A DNA stretch of 64,000 bases from CAWGMT01 sp963823675 (GCA_963823675.1 CAWGMT010000014.1:1-64000); one strand, 5' to 3'. Counted from the stretch's first letter, positions 47,992 to 57,019 are shown. Made by a program: numbers and translations. The notes: generated by a model from the letters alone, not told the origin.

Positions 47992-48129
47992 GAGCGTTGC
48001 ATAAAGAAGGTAACCCTTGGCCCAAATCGGCGGGCACAGAGGCCCGCCCCACTGGTGGGATCCAGGGAGCTTTCAGTGGGGCGGGCGTCTCTGCCCGCCT
48101 CTGGGAGTTACCTTCTTTATGCAACGCTC
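47992..48129. repeat. 138-bp near-perfect hairpin, MITE-like element next to the tRNA-Arg gene
   Basis: Perfect 23-bp inverted ends lie at 47992-48014 and 48107-48129 (GAGCGTTGCATAAAGAAGG plus TAAC, and its reverse complement). Inside, GCGGGCACAGAGGCCCGCCC at about 48031 pairs with its counterpart near 48076-48100 with two mismatches, so the whole element folds into one stem. No ORF is present. It ends 7 bp before the tRNA. A related CAGTGGGGCGGG piece occurs near 41610. Confidence 0.8.
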
Positions 48130-48136
48130 TGTAGAT

Positions 48137-48212
<76 letters not shown>

Positions 48213-48262
48213 AAGCGGCGCAAGGACTTACGGCGACGGCGAAAATCGGCGTGCTCAGGATT

Positions 48263-48287
48263 CTGCACAGAATGCGGTTCTGTGCAG
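48263..48287 (+). terminator. Possible hairpin terminator after tRNA-Arg
   Basis: CTGCACAGAA and TTCTGTGCAG form a perfect 10-bp stem with a 5-nt loop, followed within 5 nt by ATTTTT. The T run is short, so activity is uncertain. Confidence 0.4.
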
Positions 48288-48497
48288 GCCATTTTTCGGC
48301 ATGGTGGCTCGGCGGTTCGGGCGCTGCCGGTCGGTTAATTTTCGGTCAGAACCACAATTCCCGCGCGGCCCGGAGCGCATGGGGGCAATGGCTAACGCGC
48401 TCGATGTCGGGCGCACGGGAGGATGGAAAGGCCGGCTTGGCAAGCTGAAATAGGTGTGGTAAGGTGAAAAATCAGATGCTCACATGGGTTAACGCAA

Positions 48498-48797
48498 ATG
48501 CAGACGCACATTCCCGCTACCGATGCCGCCATCGTCGGCCGGCTTATCAAGCCCGACCATCGCGATTTTTCTCCTGAAGCCGCCCGCGAGATTCTCAGCA
48601 TCCAGCTCAGTCCCGAGGACCAGGCGCACATGCGGGAGCTTTCCCGCAAAGCCCAGGAAGGAACGCTCACGCCGATCGAGCAGGGCGAGGTGGAAAGCTA
48701 CCGCCGGGTAGGATATTGGCTCGGCATCCTCTGGTCAAAAGCGCGGCGCTCGCTGAAACAGGCCGGCATGGATGCCCCGCATGAATACCGCACTTGA
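48498..48797 (+). CDS. Small protein paired with HNH endonuclease (antitoxin-like)
   Basis: 99 residues (MQTHIPATDAAIVGRLIKPD). The middle contains FSPEAAREILSIQLSPEDQA and MRELSRKAQEGTLTPIEQGE, and the end YRRVGYWLGILWSKARRSLK. It is a short, helical, charged protein. Genes of this type are repeatedly seen directly before an HNH endonuclease gene in planctomycetes and cyanobacteria. It overlaps that gene here by 17-26 nt. The antitoxin idea rests only on size, pairing and overlap. Confidence 0.7.
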   Translation: MQTHIPATDAAIVGRLIKPDHRDFSPEAAREILSIQLSPEDQAHMRELSRKAQEGTLTPIEQGEVESYRRVGYWLGILWSKARRSLKQAGMDAPHEYRT

Positions 48798-49185
48798 GCG
48801 GCTGGTCTGGCAACGGGCCAAATCACGGTGCGAATACTGCCAGCTTCCCCAAGCGTTTTCGCCGTTGCCGCACGCGGTTGACCACATCATCGCCCGCCAG
48901 CATCATGGTCCTACCAAGGCGGAGAATCTCGCCCTCGCCTGCTTCTTCTGCAACACCTACAAGGGACCGAATATCTCCGGCGTGAACCCGCAGACCGGGC
49001 GGACGGTGCGATTATTCAACCCGCGTAAGGATCGTTGGAGCCGCCATTTCGCATGGGATGGCGGGTACCTGGCCGGCCGTACTCACACCGGGCGTGTAAC
49101 GATAGCGCTCCTTGAGATCAACCGCTTCGAGGCCGTTGAGTTCCGCGAGCATCTGCTCCGTGAGGGGTCTTTCCCGCCAGGGTGA
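48772..49185 (+). CDS. HNH endonuclease
   Basis: 137 residues from ATG 48772; ATG 48781 (MNTALERLVWQ) may be the real start. The HNH zinc-type core is complete: CEYCQLPQAF, then HAVDHIIARQHHGPTKAENL, then ALACFFCNTYKGPNISG. The two CxxC pairs bind zinc, and the DH within HAVDHI plus the later Asn/His complete the nuclease site. The C-terminal part (RLFNPRKDRWSRHFAWDGGY) is conserved in this subfamily. It overlaps the preceding small gene, so the pair is expressed together. It could be a toxin-like or defence nuclease, or simply a mobile-element nuclease. Confidence 0.85.
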   Translation: MPRMNTALERLVWQRAKSRCEYCQLPQAFSPLPHAVDHIIARQHHGPTKAENLALACFFCNTYKGPNISGVNPQTGRTVRLFNPRKDRWSRHFAWDGGYLAGRTHTGRVTIALLEINRFEAVEFREHLLREGSFPPG

Positions 49186-49396
49186 TTGCGGCGCTGCCAT
49201 GCGGCGACGATACCAAAATGTTACCAAATTGGCCGTGGTACACTGGATGCGTGAACCCTCGGTCGTGCGGTAGCGTCTAGGCAGTACGACATCACGCAAC
49301 GGCGTGTAAGAGCATTCCGGCAAGCAAATGCCCGTTTCGCGTTGAGGTGCCCTGGGTATTCAGCCTTATCCGGTTTCGTGCATCCGGCGAGAATCT

Positions 49397-50284
49397 ATGG
49401 AATTCACTTACGACATGGCACGGCAAATGCTCGCGGGCATCCCGCCGCTGCATAATGCGGTCGCGGCATTTTTCAATGATCATCTCGGCAGAGCTTTTCC
49501 GCATGCTCCGGCAGCGGTCGAAGAGGCTGGAGCCTATGATCCCGAGGTCATCCGCACGGCGTACAGCCAGGGCAGCATGCTCATAGAGGTCGCCGCCGAT
49601 CACCTTATGGGTTTTTCCAAGACAATGACGGAGCCGGTGGAGGTCTTCGCGCCATGGGTTTGCGTGCGTGCCGTGCTTGAGGCGAGTGCGCTCGCCTCTT
49701 GGTTCCTCGAACCGGGCATAACGACGGAGGAGCGGGCCAAACGAAGCTTCGCCTTCAAGTACGAGGGCATGAAGCAGCATATCAAATTTCTCCAGTCATG
49801 GGGACATAATGCGTCGGAGATGGCGAAGCTGAATACCTGGATCGAGGAGATGGAGAACACGGCGGTCGGGTGGGGAATGGCAAAAGTCCAGGACAAGAAC
49901 GGCAAGAGATCGGGGATTGGAATGCAAATGCCCTTCATAACCGCGCTGGTCACGTTGATTTTCAAAGACGAGCCGACCTACCGGCTCCACTCGGCGATGG
50001 CGCACGGACATCATTGGGCGCTCCAACAGTTAGGGTACACCGTGCACGGAGAAGACGACGGCAATTCGACCTACGTGAAATTGAAGAAGCACATCTCGGC
50101 TGCGGTAATTGGTCACCTCGCCGCAAGAGCCGTGCGAGCGTTTGTTAAGCCGGTTTGGTTCAGGAGCTACCAGAACGGGTGGGATACTCAGCGCCTCGGG
50201 AATCTCCTGGAGTCCGCCTACGATGCCATGCTGATCAACGCCGAGGTGCGGTTTTGGAGGAGTACATCCTCGGCTGGTCCCTGA
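49397..50284 (+). CDS. Uncharacterised helical protein with conserved SAxAHG motif
   Basis: 295 residues from ATG 49397 (MEFTYDMARQMLAGIPPLHN). No membrane segment is seen and the prediction by eye is all-helical. Noteworthy segments are PWVCVRAVLEASALASWFLE, KRSFAFKYEGMKQHIKFLQS and YRLHSAMAHGHHWALQQLGY. The RxxLExxxxxxWFL pattern together with YRxxSxxxHG resembles DUF5677/HEPN-like proteins in which a patient helical bundle carries a conserved His. This likeness is weak and the role is unknown. It lies alone inside the island, with about 210 bp of non-coding sequence before it. Confidence 0.6.
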   Translation: MEFTYDMARQMLAGIPPLHNAVAAFFNDHLGRAFPHAPAAVEEAGAYDPEVIRTAYSQGSMLIEVAADHLMGFSKTMTEPVEVFAPWVCVRAVLEASALASWFLEPGITTEERAKRSFAFKYEGMKQHIKFLQSWGHNASEMAKLNTWIEEMENTAVGWGMAKVQDKNGKRSGIGMQMPFITALVTLIFKDEPTYRLHSAMAHGHHWALQQLGYTVHGEDDGNSTYVKLKKHISAAVIGHLAARAVRAFVKPVWFRSYQNGWDTQRLGNLLESAYDAMLINAEVRFWRSTSSAGP

Positions 50285-50437
50285 GTGGACCATCAGGGCC
50301 GGGTTCTGTGGCTAGCGAGCCGGGCGTGCCGGTATGGTGTTTTCCTTGACCTGTAGGTTGAGCGCTACGGTCAAAAGGCGGCAGCCACCGCCAGGTATCA
50401 TCGCAGTCCCTTGATCCGGTCCGAGGTTTCATGCCAG

Positions 50438-51300
50438 ATGCCAAGACTTCGGCTCCACCCATTCCGCGAGCGACAGCCATGCTATTTCTGCGGTGCGCCT
50501 GGTCCAAGCACGAGGGAGCACGCTCCGCCGAAGCAGTTTTTTGACGGAAGCAATTGCAGTTCCATTACCGTGCCTGCCTGTGAACTGCATAACTCCGCCA
50601 AATCCGGCACGGATCGCGCCGTGAAGGCCGCTCTACTTCGGGGCGTAGAGGTAATGATCGGCGCGGGATCAGGACGGACGTGCCCGACGCTTTGCAGCGC
50701 TCCATCGACGCGATGCAGGACAAGTACCGCCAGGCCAATGCTTTGGTGACGATGCAGCCGTTTATAAGCGACGATCCGCGCGACGCGGGAATTCGGCTTC
50801 CGTTCCTTCATAAGGACGCCCAGATTGAATCCTGGGTGAAAACGCTAACGGCGGCGCTCGTCTGGAGCGTCACAGGCACGGACGCGTCGAGATCGGCTTG
50901 GGATCGCGCGTGGCTGTGGAGCCCGTCGTACTACGCCGGCAGGCTGGACGTTCCGCTGTCCATGGAGAGCTTTCAGGCTAAGATCGACGGAGTCATTTAC
51001 ACTTGGCGGAACCTGGAGGACGCCGGTTGCTGGCAGCCTGGATGGCAACCCGATCCCGATCCGTTTCCTCCCGCCCTTTACGGGTTCGACGTCTGTTTCG
51101 AGGCTGCAACACGCAATCCGACCGCGATTATCCGACACAGGTTCTTCGGCTCCCACCTCTACTTTGCGCGCTTCGAGACCGCAGAAGAAACAATCGCTTC
51201 AATGAAAAAGTATCTGAAAGCGGAGGCGGACCGCCTTCAATCGGAGGGCCCCTCACTCTCCTCGGGTCCCACAGCGCCCCGGCGCTACCCCAAGCGTTAG
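50438..51300 (+). CDS. HNH/treble-clef-like protein, one frame break
   Basis: About 287 codons from the ATG at 50438 (MPRLRLHPFRERQPCYFCGA). The N-terminus has a zinc-type site: CYFCGAPGPSTREHAPPKQF, then SITVPACELHNSAKSGTDRA, as in HNH-like proteins where CxxC, H and C..HN bind metal. A frame break near 50675 separates this from a 200-residue C-terminal part (RSIDAMQDKYRQANALVTMQ, ALYGFDVCFEAATRNPTAII) of unknown function. The two parts join naturally, so it is probably one gene. The full-length family is unannotated to my knowledge. Confidence 0.6.
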
Positions 51301-51487
51301 ACAGCCGATTGCGTATCGGCTAGGATCGCCGAAATCTGCGGCTTCGGAGCTGCGAAACACGCTGGCTATGGTTTTCCTCGCTGCCAGGTGATTGCGGCGA
51401 TGATAGTCGGCCATTCGACCGCGGTCAAAACACCGGTTGCCGCGGCTTCGAAGCGGACGGGGGCAAGCGTCGATGCCGTGCGGCAGC

Positions 51488-51907
51488 TCAAAGCTCCGGC
51501 AGGATGGCCAGGGCGCGGCCATCGGTCGTGCGGTAGATGGAGAAATCACGCCGGTCGAGGGTCAACACCGCGTCGATGCCCTCGCGCTCGGCGACATACA
51601 TCAAGGCCGCGTCCGCCATGTCCGGCTTGGCGGAAGCGTAGCGCTCCATGAACGCGATGATCCAGGCCAGTGCTTTTTCACCGAGTTCGGCCAGCGTGAC
51701 CAGGCCGCGTTCGACCAGCCCGCCAAACGCCTTCACCCCGCCGGGTTCCTTGCGGAGGAGCCATGCCGCCTCCGTCAATACCGGCCAGCAGGTCAAAAGC
51801 GGCGGGCGGATCGCTTTTAACGCGGCAGCGCATTTCTTGTGGGCCTTTTCGCGGGTGCGGACGATCGCGACCAGGGGGCCGGTGTCGGCCACCGCACGGC
51901 TAATCAC
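51488..51907 (-). CDS. PIN-domain ribonuclease toxin (VapC-like)
   Basis: 139 residues from the GTG at 51907. The four PIN acidic positions are visible: VADTGPLVAI near the N-terminus, WPVLTEAAWLLRKEP, the KPDMADAALMYVAERE segment, and VLTLDRRDFSIYRTTDGRAL. PIN toxins cut RNA and are held in check by the gene before them. Its start overlaps the stop region of the upstream small gene by 8 nt, the typical toxin-antitoxin order with antitoxin first. Confidence 0.85.
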   Translation of the reverse strand: MISRAVADTGPLVAIVRTREKAHKKCAAALKAIRPPLLTCWPVLTEAAWLLRKEPGGVKAFGGLVERGLVTLAELGEKALAWIIAFMERYASAKPDMADAALMYVAEREGIDAVLTLDRRDFSIYRTTDGRALAILPEL

Positions 51908-52172
51908 GTCCGAAGCCTTCCATGTGCTTACGATTGGTGCTCAGGTCGGTCGGGGAGCGCGGACTCCCCTTGAGGCAGCCGATCAGGCCCGCCCGGCTCG
52001 CCACGTCAAAGGCGGTGTCTTCCACGACAGGCCGCTTCCCGTTCGCCTCGGCAGGCCGCTTCCCGGCGGCTGCCGCCATTTTGCTTTCCAACGCATGGAG
52101 AAGCTGCCGCATCTGGCCGGGCGAAAGGGTGCCGATGCTGGATAGGATATGAGCGAATTCGTTGCGGGACAT
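51900..52172 (-). CDS. Antitoxin-like partner of the PIN toxin
   Basis: 90 residues from the ATG at 52172 (MSRNEFAHILSSIGTLSPGQ). The N-terminal half is a helical segment (MRQLLHALESKMAAA), the C-terminal half basic and flexible (NGKRPVVEDTAFDVASRAGL, SPRSPTDLSTNRKHMEGFG). Size and position directly upstream of the toxin, with 8 nt overlap, fit a type II antitoxin. The DNA-binding fold is not recognised. The open frame extends further upstream without similarity. Confidence 0.65.
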   Translation of the reverse strand: MSRNEFAHILSSIGTLSPGQMRQLLHALESKMAAAAGKRPAEANGKRPVVEDTAFDVASRAGLIGCLKGSPRSPTDLSTNRKHMEGFGRD

Positions 52173-52703
52173 AGGCTGCGTCCGTTCGTCTTCTGTTAGC
52201 CGTAAAATGCTTAGATGGCGGATGTTACGAATTCCATTATAGGCGATCGCGGCGGAACTGGCAATCGCTAACTCTTGACAGGTGAAGCGGGCCGGAAGCG
52301 AGAGCCACTGCTGAGCGCCTCGTCGCTCCGGAATCATTGAGCGGGGCGGGAACACCGACGAGTTTTGGTCGGCCGACCCCAGCCAACTGGAAAATGACCT
52401 GTGGTGGGCCGCGTGGATCACCAGCACCGTTTACGGTCGGGCCAGCGCATCGCTGCTCGCGACCCGTGCCCCCAGCCTGGCGCCGGGAGCGAACCGGCGG
52501 ATCAAGTCGGGCCGTCGCCTTTGATACTGCCCCGGGGATCGTTTTCGTCGAGCGGTGACAAACACGTCGTATGGACGCCGAGCCTGCACTTTTCCCCGGC
52601 GACGACGATTCCCGGAATGCAATCGTCACCGAATTGTGAACAGAAGGCCACACTGAGGGTTCTTCTGGCTCCTTGGCAAGAGGTGGAAGCCGAAAGGATC
52701 TGA
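52173..52703. other. Intergenic region with degraded coding sequence
   Basis: No intact gene is found. One plus-strand stretch near 52350-52530 reads ENDLWWAAWITSTVYGRASA without start or end and may be a remnant. The region precedes the polymerase fragment. Confidence 0.4.
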
Positions 52704-53123
52704 AACCCGCGTTCGTTGCGAAACTTCCCATGCCAGTCCAACGGGGCCGAGATGTTGCGGTTGGCTTGCTCTCTGGCAACGGAGAGAGGCGTCAACGTCG
52801 TGGCTCCGATTCATGATGCCTTGATGGTCGAAGGATCGGCCGACGCGATTTGGGAGATTGTGGCCCGGACGCAAGAGGCCATGCCGGAGGCGTCGGAGAT
52901 CGTCTTGGGAGGTTTCCGGCTTCGGTCTGACGCCAAGATCGTTTGTTGGCCTGATCGGTACATGGACGGCCGGGGCCGGGATTTTTGGGGCCGAGTGATG
53001 GCGTTGCTCCCGGCCGAGTCCGAGAGTCCACCCATCCGTCGGCGACATCGGCCGATCCCGGTCACAGTTGATGAGGAAACCGGGGAGGTAAGGGGCTATG
53101 TCGAGTGGGCCGGTGCGTTTTGA
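52704..53123 (+). pseudogene. C-terminal fragment of a family A DNA polymerase
   Basis: About 139 residues beginning after an in-frame stop: NPRSLRNFPCQSNGAEMLRL, ACSLATERGVNVVAPIHDA, LMVEGSADAIWEI. These are the O-helix-distal and motif C parts of family A polymerases (QxNGAEM and the catalytic HDA). The exonuclease, motif A and motif B regions are missing upstream. The tail (GFRLRSDAKIVCWPDRYMD) is typical of the polymerases carried by planctomycete integrative elements. It is a decayed replication gene of the island. Confidence 0.8.
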
Positions 53124-53193
53124 GAGTCTCGACAGACCTATTATGGATCCCGACGCCAGCGAGGGTCGGGAGGATTGAGCGATCAGATTTACA

Positions 53194-54041
53194 CTACTGC
53201 GCTGGGAGATGCGGGGAATCCGACTCTGGCTGCTCAAGATCCAGCTTGGCAGTTACCTCGCGGTAATCGACTCCTCCCGAGGAGTCGATCACAGCCTCTA
53301 CGGTTCCTACCACTCTGTCGCCAACAAACAGCTTTTTTTTATCGTGCTCGCCACGTGCGGTGAAGTGCAGCCTGATGACGCATTCGCGGTCGGTAAAATC
53401 GACGCTTTGGATCTCCGAACCACTAATGCCCCAACCGTAAGCGTTCGTCATCGCAGTTTGGCTAGTCACCGCTTCGGAATCCAAGATTTTATACAAGGTG
53501 CCGTCGATTCTCTTAGTGATGGCCTCTTCCTGCTCGTCGTCCATTAAACCCTTCAGATAACGCACGTAATCAGCGGGCGGACCCGTCTCATTCGAGCGCG
53601 CGATCAACGACTGAGCTATTGAGACAACCCGCGGCGATCGCAGAACCTTAGCCACTAACTCGATGAATTCCTCGTCGTCGTCGGCGACATTCTCCGGGCG
53701 GCGAGCCTGCTTCCCCGGAAACCCGCTAACTCAGAAAGGACCGTGAGCTGAGAAAAGACCGTTCCTCGAAAGATCTCTGCGTCCAGCCGGACCGGATAGA
53801 CATGATCCCGAGAATGCGACGCGGTTAGAACACGATAACGATAGTCAAGCGCCGGGGCGTAAATGCTCAGCGCAATGATGACGGCCTTTCCATCTTCCGT
53901 GCTACCCTCCTCCAGTTCGCCGAGCAACAGCCCTTTTGTCTGAACCCGGAGAGCGTTCGCCTGACGATTGAGAATCATCTTTGGTGAAAGGACCCCCGGG
54001 TTGATTTGTTCTGGCCAAAGGCTTTTGGGTGCGTCTGCCAT
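53194..54041 (-). CDS. Uncharacterised protein co-transcribed with the EEP nuclease, one frame break
   Basis: About 282 codons from the ATG at 54041 (MADAPKSLWPEQINPGVLSP), 10 nt behind the EEP gene stop. The N-terminal part has ILNRQANALRVQTKGLLLGE, IALSIYAPALDYRYRVLTAS and HVYPVRLDAEIF. After a frame break near 53680 the chain resumes as ENVADDDEEFIELVAKVLRS, PRVVSIAQSLIARS and a beta-rich C-terminus (GWGISGSEIQSVDFTDRECV, GVDYREVTAKLDL). The pattern of a helical centre between two beta-rich parts is clear, but I recognise no named domain. The function is unknown. Confidence 0.65.
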
Positions 54042-54051
54042 AAAAGTAGCC

Positions 54052-54879
54052 TCAAATGTCTAGCTCAAAGTGGATCGGTAGGTGGTCCGACAAGTAGGAC
54101 TTATCGGGGTATCCGTCATCGGCGATCAGGGAGTGATTGCCGTCACTTTCCAGGATCTCGAGCTTCGCGAGGGTGGGGATCAAAACCGGCCTCAGCAGCA
54201 CTTGGTCAAGCATCCCCCAATGGGTGTTGTGGGGTATGGACGATCGCCAAAAGTGCGTCCCGGCCGGTCCTGGCGTGCGATCTCCGAAGAGACCCCACAT
54301 AGGGTTGTAGAACCGACGGTAGTCGAGCTTACGGTACTCACGGTCTTGTCGCTGGGCGAGTTCGCGTGTCATTAGTCCATGCATACAGTCTACCAGCGTC
54401 ATACCGCGGTCATACGGATTCATATTGAAGTCGCCCACAAAGACTGTGTTGCAGTGACCCCTCTTATCTTCATAGCCTGCCAATTCAGCCGCAACTTTAC
54501 TGGCATAGGTGGCTTGACCCTCATCCGTATGTCCGCCCGCCTTCGACGGGAGATGAGTCACAGCGAGCAAGACCTCAGGAGGATTGACTTTCGATGCCTT
54601 TATCGACCAAACATTCGTGTCCTCGCCAATCGTGGTAAAGACGTGATCAAAGCCCGGATGCTGGAGTCGGGTAACGGCCCGAACTTTGGTCGGCTTAACA
54701 ACGCCTGCCTCGTAGTAGGCCCCCCGGCCTAACTTATTCAGTTCGACAAGATTCGGCCCGAGATCGTCTGGGCTTTCCGCGAGAAGAAAAACATCAATCG
54801 AACTGTTTCGCGCCAAGCATATCAGGTGGGGCAGGACACTCGCATTTTTCGCGAGGTTCCAGAATAGGATTGACGTCAC
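54052..54879 (-). CDS. Endonuclease/exonuclease/phosphatase (EEP) family protein
   Basis: 275 residues from ATG 54879 (MTSILFWNLAKNASVLPHLI). All EEP landmarks are present: ILFWNLAKN (strand 1 Asn), VFLLAESPDD (metal Glu), LLAVTHLPSKAGGHTDEGQA, VFVGDFNMNPYDRGM, HWGMLDQVLLRP and the final SDHLPIHFELDI with catalytic His. Such enzymes are Mg2+-dependent and cut DNA, RNA or phosphoester substrates. No signal peptide or membrane segment is seen, so it acts in the cytoplasm. It leads a two-gene minus-strand operon with the unknown gene downstream. GC is visibly lower than in the flanking chromosome. Confidence 0.88.
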   Translation of the reverse strand: MTSILFWNLAKNASVLPHLICLARNSSIDVFLLAESPDDLGPNLVELNKLGRGAYYEAGVVKPTKVRAVTRLQHPGFDHVFTTIGEDTNVWSIKASKVNPPEVLLAVTHLPSKAGGHTDEGQATYASKVAAELAGYEDKRGHCNTVFVGDFNMNPYDRGMTLVDCMHGLMTRELAQRQDREYRKLDYRRFYNPMWGLFGDRTPGPAGTHFWRSSIPHNTHWGMLDQVLLRPVLIPTLAKLEILESDGNHSLIADDGYPDKSYLSDHLPIHFELDI

Positions 54880-55013
54880 GCCGCACCTTTAGCCCCGATG
54901 CCGACTGCCAATAAAGCCAAAGTGAAGGGTGCCTCGCATTAGGCCGATCACGTAGCAACCACCTTCACCCCGGTTTGAATCCTGGCGCTCTCATAGTTAT
55001 GATCGACAAGCCT

Positions 55014-55070
55014 GTGTGGAATTGCAAGTAAGGCCCGTGCGGAATTGCGGAGGGTCCCGTGCGGAATTGC
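55014..55070 (+). repeat. Three iteron-like repeats (GTGCGGAATTGC) at 22-23 bp spacing
   Basis: Copies begin at 55014 (GTGTGGAATTGC), 55037 and 55059, just over two helical turns apart. They sit 56-112 bp before the winged-helix gene. Spacing and location resemble iterons bound by plasmid or element replication initiators, or operator sites for that gene. Confidence 0.6.
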
Positions 55071-55125
55071 GGACCCTGCTCTGCTTATCTCTTATTCTCT
55101 CAGTCTTCTCTCTAAAAGAATACCT

Positions 55126-55831
55126 ATGGGGTCTCCCTCCCATCCCGAGAACGATGTTTGGGATTTGGATCGGCTCCGGCTCCCTGCCGAATTGGTGGGA
55201 GACCCGTCGGGCCGGAGACGGCCTCCCCGACATCGGCCCGGAGACCCGTTCATCAAGGGGCCGATTCCCTATGCCTGGATTGCGTCGGCCTGTCGGCTCC
55301 CCGGGGCCGGTCTCCATGTCGCGATGTCCTATCGGTTCTATCTGAGCCGGTTCCGGTTCAAACGACGTGGGAGGCGTTGGGGCCTGTCCGACGTCGCCAA
55401 CGGGTTGCGGATCTCCGACGATTCGGCCCGACGGGGCCTCCGATGCGGCCGAGCTGGCCGGGTTGCTGGCCGTGGAACGGGAGCCGGGTTGCAAGCTGGC
55501 CGTCTCCGTCTTGGATCTCCCGGAGCCGGAGGCCGGGCCGAAACGTCGGCCGTTGTACGGGCCGATCCCTTGGGCTTGGTGGCTCCCGGCCTCCCGGCTC
55601 CCGGGGAGATCTCTCCAAGTCGGGTCCGTTTGTTGGCTCTTGGCCGGTTGGAACCGATCGGCCGATTTCGAGCTGGCGTTGGACGATTGGGCCGAGTTCG
55701 GCCTCTCCCGCTTTTCGGTCTCCCGGGGCCTGGATGCGTTGGAGCGGGCCGGGTTGGTCTCCGTCGGCCGGACGCCAGGCCGGTCACCGATAGTTTCGAT
55801 TTCCGGTCTAGAGCGCGGTCAATCCGGTTAA
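55126..55831 (+). CDS. Tandem winged-helix protein of an integrative element (replication-initiator-like), one frame break
   Basis: It starts at ATG 55126 (MGSPSHPENDVWDLDRLRLP). Two copies of one domain are visible. Copy 1 reads FIKGPIPYAWIASACRLPGA, then GLSDVANGLRISDDSARRG. Copy 2 reads LYGPIPWAWWLPASRLPGRS, then FGLSRFSVSRGLDALERAGL and VSVGRTPGRSPIV. The second helices (LGVS..SxxRGLxALExAGLV) are winged-helix DNA recognition elements. The frame breaks near 55430 at the end of copy 1. Similar single domains occur on planctomycete mobile elements. The iteron-like repeats upstream suggest a replication or regulatory role, which is inference. Confidence 0.65.
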
Positions 55832-56604
55832 CTCTTACGCATACGAAGGGGGTCGAGTTGCTTTCCCATTCTGCGCCCCGTCCACAAAGCTATGGCAACG
55901 GCAGCGGCACCAAAGACAAGGACAGGGGAACCATACACGAGAGAGCGGAGGCTTACCTCGTTCGCTGGCATTCCAGTCACCATTTCTATCGTAAACATAT
56001 AACTAAATGATAGTATAACATATAACGCCAAAAGAGATGCGTTCACCGTTGTGAATTTCCGCAGGCCCTTCTTGATGATCGCATTCGCTGTAACATGCCT
56101 GACCGACCATCCTTCCCCCCTTCCGCGGACCCGCAGACCCTCGACCGTACCGTCGCAGAGCATGATGATATCGAGGAACTCCTTATGCTGGTCGAACGGA
56201 TTTAAGAACGGGAGGTGGATCTCAATCTCGTGGGGCGACGGTTGGTTTACGTCGCATTCAATTGACGAGGTTGCGTATTGAAGAACACGAGTATCCTCAG
56301 AAAACGATAAGTTTAGTTTGATGTCCTTCATGGTCTCGCCGCCGATGTTCCTTAATTGGAGTCCCAACTGTGCCAAGTTGGCGACCGGTTCCTCTTTGAA
56401 TCTAACGTGGACGTTTGGGCGTATGGAGCTCGGAATGCGCAACAAAGAGAGGACCGAGGTTTCGCGGCATTCGATGATGTTCGGCCGCTTCCGATTCAGC
56501 CACCAGATGATGAACGTAAAGATTCCGGTTGCGGCAGCACCCCCAATAGACGCCAAGATTTTGGACCAATCGAATGTGCCGTCCGCGAGTAAAAAGCTGG
56601 CCAC
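55828..56604 (-). CDS. Uncharacterised membrane protein with soluble beta-rich centre
   Basis: 258 residues from ATG 56604 (MASFLLADGTFDWSKILASI). One membrane segment lies near the N-terminus (GGAAATGIFTFIIWWLN) and two near the C-terminus (TTVNASLLALYVILSFSYMF and LVYGSPVLVFGAAAVAIALW). Between them sits about 130 residues of likely beta sandwich (PNVHVRFKEEPVANLAQLGL, QLRNIGGETMKDIKLNLSFS). No known domain is recognised. It converges on the winged-helix gene, overlapping its end by 4 nt. Confidence 0.6.
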   Translation of the reverse strand: MASFLLADGTFDWSKILASIGGAAATGIFTFIIWWLNRKRPNIIECRETSVLSLLRIPSSIRPNVHVRFKEEPVANLAQLGLQLRNIGGETMKDIKLNLSFSEDTRVLQYATSSIECDVNQPSPHEIEIHLPFLNPFDQHKEFLDIIMLCDGTVEGLRVRGRGEGWSVRHVTANAIIKKGLRKFTTVNASLLALYVILSFSYMFTIEMVTGMPANEVSLRSLVYGSPVLVFGAAAVAIALWTGRRMGKQLDPLRMRKS

Positions 56605-57019
56605 TGCGATTTCCTAGATCTGGTGAGTCCAAGTAGTAGGATCGGCCGACTACTAGGCGAGAAAAACCATGCCCTTTCAGACTTCTTCGGCCGAGCGGCT
56701 CGGATTATTGCCCCTGCCGTATGAAGTTTCAAGAACGCTACTGTTACTAATCGCCAGCGGACCGCAATGGAAAGCCGCACCATCGGGCTGGGCCACCCAA
56801 TGCCCCGAGAATGACCGCCGTGCCGAGTCGGTCTTCGTGGACCGACCTCCAAGCCAACCTCCGGCGGTCTCAATCCTCGACTCGGTGGCCACAACGACAG
56901 AGGCCGGAGAATCCTGAAGTGCATCCACGCTTGCCCAGAGGGACCAAAAAACGGGCCGTCGTGAAACGGGACCTCCGTTTGCCATCATTCGCTTGACTTT
57001 CAGGGTCCGTGCACCCACG
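56605..57019. other. Region without a supported gene
   Basis: Open frames exist on both strands (for example 56677-57018 minus) but none shows a recognisable domain or codon bias. I cannot tell a degraded gene from non-coding sequence. Confidence 0.35.
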
